64,000 nt of DNA from an uncultured Clostridia bacterium. Its GTDB lineage: Bacteria; Bacillota; Clostridia; Monoglobales; Monoglobaceae. The notes under the pieces are model-generated. The model was not told the DNA's origin, searched no databases, and saw only the letters and a list, made by a program, of their open reading frames with translations. The translations under genes and the position numbers were made by a program. The stretch spans positions 124,001-188,000 of the forward strand of contig CAKSFQ010000001.1 of assembly GCA_934454115.1 (NCBI GenBank). Direction: 5' to 3'. Below are positions 47,332-56,141 of this stretch, piece after piece (position 1 is the first letter of the stretch; every line of letters begins with the position of its first letter).

Positions 47332-47514
47332 TCATTCCATTGACAAACCCACCATTTCCATGTGGGTTTTTGTCATACATCGCAGTTCTTTTGATTCTGC
47401 AAAGCTGCGTTCGATTTTCTCTTTTCGTAATACAGGTGAATGCTTATAAAGGGTTCCGGCGCTAACCCGGCTTTCGGCGTCTCCTTCATCGATACATTTT
47501 TTTCTCCAGTACAA
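47332..47514 (-). pseudogene. IS1182-like transposase relic
   Basis: Reads RKEKIERSFAESKELRCM on the minus strand, close to the RKExIERxFAxxKExHGMR motif in the C-terminal DDE region of IS1182-type transposases (the catalytic Glu lies in IER). Only about 60 codons remain; upstream and downstream parts are missing. Confidence 0.6.
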
Positions 47515-47548
47515 AAGACTGTAGTTAGTATTGGCTAACTACAGTCTA
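47513..47548 (-). terminator. Terminator of the feo operon
   Basis: A 13-bp stem AGACTGTAGTTAG/CTAACTACAGTCT with a 5-base loop, followed by TTTTG on the minus strand. Its GTTAG..CTAAC core resembles the operators upstream of feoA. Confidence 0.75.
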
Positions 47549-47552
47549 AAAA

Positions 47553-47843
47553 TTAATTTACCGATGTAAAATAATCCGTGAGCGCCTCGTTTAAGGCACA
47601 GGCGCTGGAAGAATTGCAATGCAGCAAACACGCCCCCGACTTTTCTGCCTGACAGGATGCGGCATTACGCATCTTATGCGCTACTGTCCCGGTAAAAATC
47701 ACGATCAGATCCGGTGATCCGATTTGGTTTTTAAAGTCTGCCGGGCACTGCGTAAACACCTTGCATTTGCAACCGTGCTTTTTGCAGATCTCTTTATACC
47801 GGCAGTGCATACGATCATGACCGCCTACAATGACTACACTCAT
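47553..47843 (-). CDS. DUF2325 domain protein
   Basis: A 96-residue protein starting MSVVIVGGHDRM, a DUF2325 hallmark, with HCNSSSACALNEAL near the end. It has many Cys (nine visible), several of which could bind a metal or form disulphides. Family members often neighbour metal or Fe-S genes. It is the last gene of the feo operon, 18 bp after the Cys-rich FeoB partner, with a GGAGG site. Function unknown; a role in metal handling is plausible from context. Confidence 0.8.
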   Translation of the reverse strand: MSVVIVGGHDRMHCRYKEICKKHGCKCKVFTQCPADFKNQIGSPDLIVIFTGTVAHKMRNAASCQAEKSGACLLHCNSSSACALNEALTDYFTSVN

Positions 47844-47861
47844 TTTTGCCTCCTATTTCCG

Positions 47862-48056
47862 TCATTTTTCGCTTGTTTTGTCATTTTTTTCAGTGCGGTG
47901 ACAGGTTCCGTGGAGTGCGCAATGTGCGCAGCTCGCACCGCATGAGGATTTTCCGGCCTTTTTATTTTTTAAGGTCGTCCTTACGATCATAAAAATAACT
48001 ACCGCTAAAACAATCCCTATCAAAATGGTTCCCGCATTTTGTAACAGCCATGACAT
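47862..48056 (-). CDS. FeoB-associated Cys-rich membrane protein
   Basis: A 64-residue protein: one helix (about 8-28) followed by a cytoplasmic tail with the Cys-rich motif SSCGASCAHCALHGTC. This small family accompanies feoB in many anaerobes and may pass iron or support assembly. It lies 74 bp after feoB with its own GGAGG site, in the same operon. Confidence 0.88.
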   Translation of the reverse strand: MSWLLQNAGTILIGIVLAVVIFMIVRTTLKNKKAGKSSCGASCAHCALHGTCHRTEKNDKTSEK

Positions 48057-48084
48057 GGAAAAAACCTCCTTTTGTTACTTCTTT

Positions 48085-48118
48085 TCGGGGCTGCAAAATT
48101 CATTTTTGCAGCCCCGAC
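48085..48118. other. Intercistronic hairpin between feoB and the Cys-rich gene
   Basis: TCGGGGCTGCAAAA pairs with a 14-base complement around a short loop. It has no T-tract in the operon direction and may limit read-through or protect the feoB mRNA end. Confidence 0.55.
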
Positions 48119-48130
48119 ATTTTTATACGT

Positions 48131-50617
48131 TTATACCTTTACCTTTGCGGTCAGGGTGTTTGCCTCTTTATAGGGCTTAAACAGCATATAGAGCATGAAT
48201 GCAAGAACAAGCAGTGCAAAAATCAGACCAACAATGTGCACACTGCCCGTAAAGAGCGTGCCAAACTGGTTTACCATCAATGCGATGGCATATGCAAATG
48301 CGCACTGATAACCGATTGCAAACCAAGTCCATTTTGCGTTGTTCATCTCACGCTTGATTGCGCCGATTGCCGCAAAGCATGGTGCGCAAAGCAGGTTGAA
48401 CACCAGGAAGGAATATCCGGTAATATGAGTAAACTCTCCGGCAAGGTTTCCGTATACCGTACCGCTGCCGCCGTACAAGATGCCCATCGTACCTACAATG
48501 TTCTCTTTTGCGACAAGTCCGGTGATCGATGCAACCGCAGCCTGCCAGTTGCCCCAGCCGAGCGGTGCAAACAACCACGCAATCGCATTACCGATTACCG
48601 CTAAGATACTGGAATCAATCTGATCTTCTTCCAGCATGCAGAACTGACCGTCCACAAACCCAAAGTAGGTGGTGAACCAAACGATAATCGTAGAGAGCAA
48701 GATGATGGTACCGGCCTTTTTAATGAAGGACCAGCCGCGCTCCCACATCGACCGCAGGACATTGAGCAGCGTCGGCATGTGGTATGCCGGAAGCTCCATC
48801 ACAAACGGTGCAGGGTCGCCGGCAAACATCCTTGTCTTTTTCAAAATAATACCCGACACAATGATTGCAGCCATACCAACGAAGTAAGCGGAGGTTGCAA
48901 CCCAAGCCGAGCCGCTGAAGATTGCACCGGCAATCATTGCGATAAACGGCACCTTTGCACCGCACGGAATAAAGGTAGTCGTCATAATGGTCATCTTGCG
49001 GTCACGGTCATTCTCTATCGTACGGGATGCCATGATGCCGGGTACACCGCAGCCGCTGCCGATCAGCATCGGAATAAAGGATTTGCCGGACAGGCCAAAC
49101 TTTCTAAATACACGATCCAATACAAACGCGATACGCGCCATGTAACCGCAAGCCTCTAAGAAGGCAAGCAACAGGAACAGTACCAGCATCTGCGGTACAA
49201 ATCCGAGTACCGCACCGACGCCGGCAACGATACCGTCTAGAATCAGACCCTTGAGCCAATCCGCGCAATGGATTGCATCCAGACCGTTTTCTACCAGAAC
49301 CGGAATACCCGGAACCCATACGCCGTACTCTGCGGGATCCGGCTCCTCAAAGCCGTTTTCCTCAAAATAAGCTACGGCATCCAGATAGGTCATGGGAACG
49401 GTTTCTTCCTCCATTGCATTATCCGGGATCGCATCATAATAGGCAGTCATCTCGCCGGTCGCCAGCGTCTCTTCATCCTCAACCTCAACGGTTGCGCTCT
49501 CGCTGTCCGGCGTAAAATCTTTCATCTCTGCAAGCGCCTTATCCGTATCCAGTTCTTCGTCCGCAACATCAATATCGGCAAATGCGCTGACTGCCTCCGC
49601 TGCCGCGGTATAGTTGTCTGCCGCTTCACTGTATGCCGCAGAGCCCACGCCGAACAAGCGCCATCCATCGCCAAAGAGGCCGTCATTCGCCCAATCCGTT
49701 GCGGCGGAACCGACCGAAACCATGGATATGTAGTACACCAAAAACATGACAACGGCAAAAATCGGCAAGCCGAGCCAGCGGTTGGTCACTACTTTATCGA
49801 TTTTGTCCGAGCTGGAAAGCTTACCGGCATTTTTTTTCTTATAACTGCCCTTCATCAGCTGCGCAATATAAATGTAGCGCTCATTGGTGATGATACTCTC
49901 GGCATCGTCATCAAGCTCATCTTCCGCTGCGCGGATGTCATCTTCGATATGGCCCAAGGTATTCTGTGGAATATTAAGCTGATCGATCACCTTTTGATCC
50001 CTCTCAAAAATCTTGATGGCATACCAACGCTGCTGTTCTTCCGGCAGGTCGTGCAGAACCGCCTCTTCAATGTGCGCGATTGCATGTTCTACCGCACCGG
50101 AGAAGGTGTGCATCGGAACGGTCTTGGCGTTTTTCGCCGCGTCAATCGCCGCCTCGGCAGCCTCCATAACACCGGCGCCCTTTAGTGCAGAAATCTCTAC
50201 AATCTTGCAGCCCAGCTCACGAGACAGTTCTTTCACATTAATCTTATCGCCGTTTTTCTGGACAACGTCCATCATGTTGATGGCAATGACTACCGGAATC
50301 CCCAGCTCAGTCAGCTGCGTTGTCAGATACAGGTTTCTCTCCAGGTTCGTACCGTCTACAATATTTAAAATTGCGTCCGGCCGTTCACCGACCAAATAAT
50401 TTCTCGCCACGACTTCCTCCAATGTATACGGTGACAGAGAATAAATACCGGGAAGATCCGTAATGGTGACGCCGTCATGACGCTTCAGCTTACCTTCCTT
50501 TTTTTCGACCGTAACACCCGGCCAGTTTCCGACAAACTGATTTGCGCCGGTCAGCGCATTAAATAATGTCGTTTTACCGCAGTTTGGGTTGCCCGCAAGG
50601 GCGATCCGTACATTCAT
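48131..50617 (-). CDS. feoB: Ferrous iron transporter FeoB
   Basis: An 828-residue iron permease. G-protein domain 1-165: GNPNCGKTTLFN, the switch segment NWPGVTVEKKEG, DLPGIYSLSPYT and NMMDVV. The membrane part starts at about 283 and has the Gate motifs GSGCGVPGIMASRT and FIPCGAKVPFIAMI with Cys residues. Between the first and second helices lies an unusual acidic insert (about 325-430), rich in Asp/Glu/Ala. It follows two feoA genes and is controlled by the operators upstream of them. Confidence 0.97.
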   Translation of the reverse strand: MNVRIALAGNPNCGKTTLFNALTGANQFVGNWPGVTVEKKEGKLKRHDGVTITDLPGIYSLSPYTLEEVVARNYLVGERPDAILNIVDGTNLERNLYLTTQLTELGIPVVIAINMMDVVQKNGDKINVKELSRELGCKIVEISALKGAGVMEAAEAAIDAAKNAKTVPMHTFSGAVEHAIAHIEEAVLHDLPEEQQRWYAIKIFERDQKVIDQLNIPQNTLGHIEDDIRAAEDELDDDAESIITNERYIYIAQLMKGSYKKKNAGKLSSSDKIDKVVTNRWLGLPIFAVVMFLVYYISMVSVGSAATDWANDGLFGDGWRLFGVGSAAYSEAADNYTAAAEAVSAFADIDVADEELDTDKALAEMKDFTPDSESATVEVEDEETLATGEMTAYYDAIPDNAMEEETVPMTYLDAVAYFEENGFEEPDPAEYGVWVPGIPVLVENGLDAIHCADWLKGLILDGIVAGVGAVLGFVPQMLVLFLLLAFLEACGYMARIAFVLDRVFRKFGLSGKSFIPMLIGSGCGVPGIMASRTIENDRDRKMTIMTTTFIPCGAKVPFIAMIAGAIFSGSAWVATSAYFVGMAAIIVSGIILKKTRMFAGDPAPFVMELPAYHMPTLLNVLRSMWERGWSFIKKAGTIILLSTIIVWFTTYFGFVDGQFCMLEEDQIDSSILAVIGNAIAWLFAPLGWGNWQAAVASITGLVAKENIVGTMGILYGGSGTVYGNLAGEFTHITGYSFLVFNLLCAPCFAAIGAIKREMNNAKWTWFAIGYQCAFAYAIALMVNQFGTLFTGSVHIVGLIFALLVLAFMLYMLFKPYKEANTLTAKVKV

Positions 50618-50632
50618 GATTTTTTCTCCCTC

Positions 50633-50854
50633 CTACTCTACTTCAATCATTTCAGCGTCTGCCTTACGCAAAGACAACTCATAGCCCCGAACGGTGACCT
50701 CTACCGGATCTCCCAGCGGTGCGACTTTACGAATATGTACTTCTACGCCTTTGGTAATACCCATGTCCATAATCCGCCGCTTTACCGCACCCTCACCGTG
50801 CAGCTTCACAACCTTTGCTGTCTGGCCAACCTTGACTTCCTTTAGTGTCTTCAT
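50633..50854 (-). CDS. feoA: FeoA-family protein (second copy)
   Basis: A 73-residue SH3-like FeoA protein, with VKLHGEGAVKRRIMDMGITKGVEVHIRKVAPLGDPVEV (in two strands) typical of the family. FeoA interacts with FeoB in the cytosol. It lies 15 bp before feoB and 33 bp after another feoA-like gene. Confidence 0.93.
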   Translation of the reverse strand: MKTLKEVKVGQTAKVVKLHGEGAVKRRIMDMGITKGVEVHIRKVAPLGDPVEVTVRGYELSLRKADAEMIEVE

Positions 50855-50887
50855 TGCATTTCCTCCTTACCTTGCGGGCTTCCCCGT

Positions 50888-51100
50888 TTAAATCATTATT
50901 TTTTGCGCCATCTCCTGACTGATTGCAACCCTGGTCTCTTTGACATTGACAATCACGTTGCCGCCAAGCTGGCTGATAATCTTCACACTGCCGCCGACGA
51001 CAAAGCCCAAATTCTCCAGATGCTTTTTAATCTCCGGCTTACCGCCGATTCTTTTAATGATGTTTTCCTCGCCAATTTCAGCAAGCGATAAAGGCATCAT
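50888..51100 (-). CDS. FeoA-family protein (first copy)
   Basis: A 70-residue FeoA domain protein (MPLSLAEIGEENIIKRIGG then LENLGFVVGGSVKIISQ, ending SQEMAQKIMI). It is divergent from the other FeoA copy, suggesting distinct roles rather than a recent duplication. First gene of the operon, 46 bp or so downstream of the proximal operator. Confidence 0.9.
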   Translation of the reverse strand: MMPLSLAEIGEENIIKRIGGKPEIKKHLENLGFVVGGSVKIISQLGGNVIVNVKETRVAISQEMAQKIMI

Positions 51101-51145
51101 ACGCTACCCTCTTTCCGCTTTCTCTTGTTTTGTCTGAAAGCATTT

Positions 51146-51163
51146 GGTTAGCATTACCTAACC
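51146..51163. promoter_or_regulatory. Iron-regulator operator 1
   Basis: GGTTAG-N6-CTAACC, close to the DtxR/IdeR-type box. It lies just past the predicted feo transcription start. Confidence 0.7.
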
Positions 51164-51169
51164 TTCAAC

Positions 51170-51202
51170 GGTTAGTTTAGCACAACTAACTTACTTTGTC
51201 AA
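51170..51202 (-). promoter_or_regulatory. feo promoter with operator 2
   Basis: Minus strand TTGACA (51197-51202) and TAAACT (51174-51179), 17-bp spacer. A second GTTAG-N10-CTAAC repeat (51171-51190) covers the -10, so a bound regulator would block RNA polymerase. Confidence 0.75.
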
Positions 51203-51438
51203 TACCTTGCGGCTAAAAAAATTTACTTTTTTTTAAAAAACCTTGACAATGCCCATATCGCCGAAAACGTATGCAGGAAACATACCAAAAAGAGTATTTG
51301 GGAAACTTTTGATAAAAGAAAAATAAAAAATATGAAGGCTGAAATCATGTACTTGCTCCATGCCCCGTAAATTTTATTTTGACAATTTTAATAAGGTATG
51401 ATATGATAAATGCACGATGGTTTGAAAGGAGTTGGGTT

Positions 51439-51810
51439 ATGAAAATTCAGGAATCGGCCGAAAATTATCTGGAAGCAATTTTAATCCTGCGCGGCAGACA
51501 CGGCTGTGTCCGCAGCATCGATGTCGCCAATTACCTTAATTTTACCAAGCCCAGCGTCTCTGTTGCCATGAAGTCCTTTCGCACGGACGGCTATGTCACG
51601 GTTGACCGCGAGGGGAATATCACCTTAACTGAAAAGGGGCTTTCCATTGCCGAAAAAATCTATGAACGGCATCGTCTGATTGCAAAAATGCTGATGGCGC
51701 TCGGCGTGGACGAGGAAACCGCCTATGAGGACAGCTGTAAGCTCGAACATGACATCAGTGATGAAAGCTTTGAAAAATTAAAGCATTATTTTCAAAAGCA
51801 AGAGAAATAG
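51439..51810 (+). CDS. DtxR/MntR-family metal-dependent repressor
   Basis: About 123 residues from the ATG at 51439 (AAGGAG upstream). Winged helix 1-65 (ESAENYLEAILIL, SIDVANYLNFTKPSVSVAM) and metal-binding dimer domain 66-123 with the His/Glu/Cys/Asp ligand pattern in ERHRLIAKMLMALGVDEETAYEDSCKLEHDISDE. There is no SH3 domain, as in MntR. Cys in DSCKLEHD is typical of Fe/Mn sensors of this size. Divergent from feoA across the two operators, it most likely senses Fe(II) and represses feo. Confidence 0.9.
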   Translation: MKIQESAENYLEAILILRGRHGCVRSIDVANYLNFTKPSVSVAMKSFRTDGYVTVDREGNITLTEKGLSIAEKIYERHRLIAKMLMALGVDEETAYEDSCKLEHDISDESFEKLKHYFQKQEK

Positions 51811-51869
51811 ACCAAAACCCCTTCTTCTTTTTCTAAATTTTTTTACACAGTCATTATATCCAAACATCT

Positions 51870-51893
51870 CCCCGGCAGTTGCCGGGGTTTTTT
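51870..51893 (+). terminator. Terminator of the metal regulator gene
   Basis: CCCCGGCA/TGCCGGGG with a 2-base loop followed by six T residues. Confidence 0.9.
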
Positions 51894-51920
51894 GCATTTA
51901 TACAAAATTAAATTTAGCAA

Positions 51921-51949
51921 TTGACACTACCTTTTTTGTATGTTAAAAT
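51921..51949 (+). promoter_or_regulatory. pflB promoter
   Basis: TTGACA (51921-51926) and TAAAAT (51944-51949), 17-bp spacer, with an upstream TG giving an extended -10. Confidence 0.8.
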
Positions 51950-51957
51950 CAACTTGT

Positions 51958-52016
51958 CGGAGGGAAAGGTCGAATTCCCTCAAAATTTAGCGGGGAAGTT
52001 AGACCAGGCTAACCGC
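51958..52016 (+). promoter_or_regulatory. Structured leader of pflB
   Basis: The leader forms two hairpins: GAGGGAA/TTCCCTC (51960-51981), then AGCG..CGCT with an inner GTTAG/CTAAC (51989-52017). The second is close to the ribosome site. I could not match it to the ZTP (pfl) riboswitch, which lacks this layout. Confidence 0.5.
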
Positions 52017-52039
52017 TTAGGAATATGGAGGTCAGAGCA

Positions 52040-54292
52040 ATGACAAATTTTGAACAATGGCACGGTTTTCGGGGGATAAAATGGCGCGATGATGTCGACA
52101 CGCGCGATTTTATTCAAGACAACTACACCCCTTACGATGGCGACGAAGCATTTTTGGAAGGGCCGACCGAGGCGACCGATAAGCTTTGGGGAAAGCTGCA
52201 GGCGCTGCAAAAGGAAGAGCGCGCCAAGGGCGGCGTATTGGATATGGACACCAAGATTGTAACCGGTATTACGGCACACAAGCCTGGCTATATTGACGAT
52301 AACATGAAGGATTTAGAGCAGATTGTCGGTTTGCAGACGGACAAGCCCCTAAAGCGTGCATTTATGCCTTTCGGCGGCATTAAGATGGCTGAAGAGGCTT
52401 GCAGCACCTACGGTTATGAGCCGGATCCTGAGCTCCATAAAATATTTACACAATACCACAAGACCCACAATCAAGGCGTTTATGACGCTTATACGCCGGA
52501 GATGCGTCTGGTCCGCAAGAACAAGATCATCACCGGTCTGCCGGACACCTACGGCCGCGGCCGTATTGTTGGGGACTATCGCCGTGTTGCGCTTTACGGT
52601 ATTGATTATCTGATTGAAAAGAAAAAGCTTGACTATGCAAACTGTGAGAGCGAATCCATGTTTGAAGAAGAAATTCGTCAGCGTGAAGAAATCACCATGC
52701 AGATCAACGCGTTAAAGGAAATGAAGGTTATGGCTGAGTCTTACGGCTTTGACATTTCCAAGCCGGCAGCAAACGCCAAAGAAGCGTGTCAGTGGTTATA
52801 CTTTGGATATCTGGCAGCCATCAAGACACAGAACGGCGCCGCAATGAGCGTCGGCCGTGTTTCCACCTTCCTGGACATCTACATTCAGCGTGACTTAAAC
52901 GAAGGCATCCTGACCGAAAAAGAAGCACAGGAATTGATCGACCACATGGTTATGAAGTTCCGTATGGTGAAATTTGCCCGGATTCCTTCCTATAATGAGC
53001 TGTTCTCCGGCGATCCGGTTTGGGCTACCTTGAACGTCGGCGGCAAGGGCGTAGACGGGCGTAACATGGTAACCAAAAATGACTATCGTTTCCTGCACAC
53101 CTTAGAAAACATGGGTCCGTCTCCGGAGCCGAACCTGACCGTCCTCTACTCGGAGGATCTTCCGGAATCCTTTAAGCGCTATGCAGCAGCGATTTCGGTA
53201 CGTACCAGTTCGATTCAGTATGAGAATGATGACGTCATGCGCCCGGTATGGGGCGACGACTATGCGATCTGCTGCTGCGTATCTGCAACGCAGACGGGTA
53301 AGGAAATGCAGTTCTTCGGCGCAAGAGCAAACCTTGCAAAGTGTCTGCTTTATGCAATCAACGGCGGCAAGGATGCCAAGACCAAGATGCAGGTTGGTCC
53401 CGAATACCCGGCTATCACCTCGGAGTATCTGGACTATAACGAAGTTCTCAAAAAATACGGCAAGATGATGGAATGGCTGGCAAGAGTTTATGTTCGTACC
53501 TTAAATATCATCCACTATATGCATGATAAATACTACTATGAGGCAGCTGAGATGGCACTCATCGATACCGATGTCCGCCGTACCTTTGCAACGGGTATCG
53601 CCGGTTTCTCTCACGTAGTTGACTCCCTGTCTGCCATTAAGTATGCCAAGGTTCGCGTGATTCGTGACGAGGACGGCATCGCACAGGATTTTGAAACCAC
53701 CGGCGATTTCCCGCGTTACGGTAACGATGATGACCGTGCAGACGATATCGCAGTATGGCTGCTCAAGACCTTTATGGGCAAAATCAAAAAATGCCACACC
53801 TACCGCGACTCTGAGCCGACTACTTCGATCCTGACCATTACCTCTAACGTGGTATACGGTAAGGCCACGGCTTCTCTGCCGGACGGCAGAAAGGCCGGCG
53901 AACCGCTTTCTCCGGGCGCAAACCCCTCCTACGGTGCAGAGCAAAACGGCCTTTTGGCATCGCTGAACTCGGTTGCAAAGCTTCCGTACGAATATGCGCT
54001 TGACGGCATCTCCAACACGCAGACCATCAACCCGGACGCCTTGGGTCACGACGAAAAGGAACAGGTGGATAACCTGGTTCGCGTTCTGGACGGTTACTTC
54101 AGCGGCGGCGCACATCATCTTAATGTCAATGTTTTTGGCAAGGAAAAGCTGATCGACGCAATGGAACATCCGGAAAAGGAAGAATACGCAAACTTTACCA
54201 TTCGCGTTTCCGGCTACGCGGTAAAGTTCATCGACCTGACCCGCGAGCAGCAGCTTGATGTTATCGCAAGAACCTGCCATACCTCTTTATAA
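52040..54292 (+). CDS. pflB: Formate C-acetyltransferase (pyruvate formate-lyase)
   Basis: A 750-residue glycyl radical enzyme from the ATG at 52040 (GGAGG 9 bases upstream). It converts pyruvate and CoA to acetyl-CoA and formate. The catalytic Cys pair is in [17 protein letters not shown]; the radical Gly is in [13 protein letters not shown] near the C-terminus. Full length. Activated by the pflA product encoded 6 bp downstream. An oxygen-sensitive enzyme, in line with an anaerobic host. Confidence 0.98.
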   Translation: MTNFEQWHGFRGIKWRDDVDTRDFIQDNYTPYDGDEAFLEGPTEATDKLWGKLQALQKEERAKGGVLDMDTKIVTGITAHKPGYIDDNMKDLEQIVGLQTDKPLKRAFMPFGGIKMAEEACSTYGYEPDPELHKIFTQYHKTHNQGVYDAYTPEMRLVRKNKIITGLPDTYGRGRIVGDYRRVALYGIDYLIEKKKLDYANCESESMFEEEIRQREEITMQINALKEMKVMAESYGFDISKPAANAKEACQWLYFGYLAAIKTQNGAAMSVGRVSTFLDIYIQRDLNEGILTEKEAQELIDHMVMKFRMVKFARIPSYNELFSGDPVWATLNVGGKGVDGRNMVTKNDYRFLHTLENMGPSPEPNLTVLYSEDLPESFKRYAAAISVRTSSIQYENDDVMRPVWGDDYAICCCVSATQTGKEMQFFGARANLAKCLLYAINGGKDAKTKMQVGPEYPAITSEYLDYNEVLKKYGKMMEWLARVYVRTLNIIHYMHDKYYYEAAEMALIDTDVRRTFATGIAGFSHVVDSLSAIKYAKVRVIRDEDGIAQDFETTGDFPRYGNDDDRADDIAVWLLKTFMGKIKKCHTYRDSEPTTSILTITSNVVYGKATASLPDGRKAGEPLSPGANPSYGAEQNGLLASLNSVAKLPYEYALDGISNTQTINPDALGHDEKEQVDNLVRVLDGYFSGGAHHLNVNVFGKEKLIDAMEHPEKEEYANFTIRVSGYAVKFIDLTREQQLDVIARTCHTSL

Positions 54293-54298
54293 GCCGTT

Positions 54299-55039
54299 AT
54301 GACAGGATATATTCATTCGACAGAAAGTTTTGGCGCGGCAGACGGCCCCGGCGTAAGATTTTTGGTCTTTATGCAGGGGTGCCGGCTGCGCTGCCGGTAC
54401 TGTCACAACCCGGACACCTGGAAAACCGACGGCGGGACCGCCGTCACCGCAGATGAGATCTTAAAAAAAGCGCTGCGTTTTCGAAAGTATTGGAAGGACG
54501 GCGGCGGTATTACCGTCAGTGGCGGCGAACCGCTTCTGCAAATTGAATTTGTCACCGAGCTTTTTCAAAAGGCCAAGGCGGAGGGCATTCATACCACCAT
54601 TGACACCGCCGGAAATCCCTTTACCAGGGAGGAACCTTTTTTCTCCCGGTTTCGGGAATTGATGCAGTATACGGATTTGCTGCTTTTGGATATCAAAGAG
54701 ATGAATCCGAGCCGTCACAAAGACTTGACCGGTGCGGACAACCGCAATATTTTAGATATGGCGGCTTATCTTGCCGAGATTCAAAAGCCGGTTTGGATTC
54801 GCCATGTTCTGGTTCCCGGTCATACCGACTTTGACGAGGATTTGGACGCCATCGGCGCGTTGGTGGAGACACTGTCCAATGTGGAACGCGTTGAGGTTTT
54901 GCCCTATCACACCTTAGGAAAATTCAAATGGGAAAACCTTAAAATCCCCTACTCTTTAGAGGATGTGAACCCGCCGAATACAGCGCAGATCGAGAATGCA
55001 AAAAAACGGATCCACGCCGGAATCCGTAAGAAAGACTAG
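54299..55039 (+). CDS. pflA: Pyruvate formate-lyase-activating enzyme
   Basis: A 246-residue radical SAM enzyme that puts the glycyl radical on PFL. The 4Fe-4S ligands are in GCRLRCRYCHNPDTW (C-x3-C-x2-C); SAM-binding GGITVSGGEPLLQ and VWIRHVLVPGHTD are present. It starts 6 bp after pflB, so the two genes are one operon. Confidence 0.97.
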   Translation: MTGYIHSTESFGAADGPGVRFLVFMQGCRLRCRYCHNPDTWKTDGGTAVTADEILKKALRFRKYWKDGGGITVSGGEPLLQIEFVTELFQKAKAEGIHTTIDTAGNPFTREEPFFSRFRELMQYTDLLLLDIKEMNPSRHKDLTGADNRNILDMAAYLAEIQKPVWIRHVLVPGHTDFDEDLDAIGALVETLSNVERVEVLPYHTLGKFKWENLKIPYSLEDVNPPNTAQIENAKKRIHAGIRKKD

Positions 55040-55044
55040 ACCTC

Positions 55045-55076
55045 AAGGGATCGCACTCGCGGTCCCTTCTTTATTT
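55045..55076 (+). terminator. Terminator of pflBA
   Basis: AAGGGATCGC/GCGGTCCCTT stem with T-rich tail; it overlaps the end of the converging AraC-type gene. Confidence 0.8.
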
Positions 55077-55958
55077 TTCCACCATCGCACGAATCGAGAT
55101 CGCATATTCCGTGGGGGTCATGCCGGTTGTCTTTTTAAATTGCCTTGAGAAATAGTGAATATTGGAATATCCCAGCATCTCTGCAATCTGCGTAATATTA
55201 TAATTCGCCTCGCGCAGATATTTTTTTGCAACCTCTGTTTTCATGCGGATAAAATAGGCGATGGCACCCATATGAAATTCCTTTTGAAATAAATGATTGA
55301 TCATGGTTTTATTGGTTCCGCTGTAAGCCATCAGTTCAGACAGGGTGGTGTGACCGTTTACCTTTTCGCGCATGTAGCCAAGCAATAAATTCAGCATTGC
55401 GTCAGACTGATGCAGATAAGGCAGACCATGCTGCCGGCTCAGCGGACTGCTGCGCAAAAACGAAATCAAAAGCTCGCACAGATAGATGTGCAGTAACTGC
55501 TCTGCCGCAACCGGTGACTGATTTCGCCGCGCAAGGCGGTGTGTATACGGATCGTCCAGCGGCGTTGCAAAGGCGTCGGCATACTCTGCAATGATTTTTG
55601 AAATCAGGTGTTTTTGTTCCTGTCCTACCGCCAGAATTTTATCTTCAAAAAATTGCATCGCCGCATCGTCACATTCAAAGCTCACAATGGCAATATTGGA
55701 TGCCGTAACGCCGTCGGCACAATGGCGATGCCATTCGTTGGGCTTGTGAAAAATGATATTTCCCTGGCTCAGCTTTAAGGAACGCTCGCCCGCAACAACC
55801 GCAATATCCCCTTTGTCAACATAAACAAATTCCCAAAAATCGTGACTCTCGCCCGGAAAGAAATATCGATTGGAAAATTCAAAATAATGTACCGTATACA
55901 ACTTTTTAATCGTAAGCACATCATTTAATCTGGTGCCGACAAAGTCCGTCATCACCAT
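55071..55958 (-). CDS. AraC-family transcriptional regulator
   Basis: About 295 residues. A cupin-like ligand domain (about 30-130, WEFVYVDKGDIAVV, NIIFHKPNEWHRH) precedes a double helix-turn-helix (about 190-290: VAKKYLREANYNITQIAEMLGYSNIHYFSRQFKK and GMTPTEY). Several close starts exist (GTG 55961, ATG 55958, ATG 55952); 55958 has GAGGGG upstream at a short spacing. It is divergent from the MATE exporter and probably controls it, perhaps in response to a sugar or toxic compound. Confidence 0.92.
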   Translation of the reverse strand: MVMTDFVGTRLNDVLTIKKLYTVHYFEFSNRYFFPGESHDFWEFVYVDKGDIAVVAGERSLKLSQGNIIFHKPNEWHRHCADGVTASNIAIVSFECDDAAMQFFEDKILAVGQEQKHLISKIIAEYADAFATPLDDPYTHRLARRNQSPVAAEQLLHIYLCELLISFLRSSPLSRQHGLPYLHQSDAMLNLLLGYMREKVNGHTTLSELMAYSGTNKTMINHLFQKEFHMGAIAYFIRMKTEVAKKYLREANYNITQIAEMLGYSNIHYFSRQFKKTTGMTPTEYAISIRAMVEK

Positions 55959-56079
55959 CACCGCCCCTCTTTTTATGTCATGTATTGTCTAAAATTGTGT
56001 TTTTCTTCTCCTTTTATGCCTATCATACAGGAAAGCACGGCGTTTTGCAAGATTTTTTCAAGAAATTTCGCGATTTTTC

Positions 56080-56108
56080 TTGCAAAACCGAAGCAATGGG
56101 TGTATAAT
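56080..56108 (+). promoter_or_regulatory. Promoter of the MATE gene
   Basis: TTGCAA (56080-56085) and TATAAT (56103-56108) with a 17-bp spacer, about 35 bases before the preferred start. Confidence 0.75.
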
Positions 56109-56141
56109 ATCGTAAATTTTATTCGTTTGGGGAATTTTAAC

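Noticed and set aside
51950..52039. ZTP (pfl) riboswitch before pflB
   Set aside because: The conserved CCGCC-TGGGCA type 3' segment and pseudoknot layout are not visible.
55980..56141. N-terminal extension of the MATE protein
   Set aside because: It lies mostly upstream of the predicted promoter, has no ribosome site, and adds residues unlike MATE proteins.
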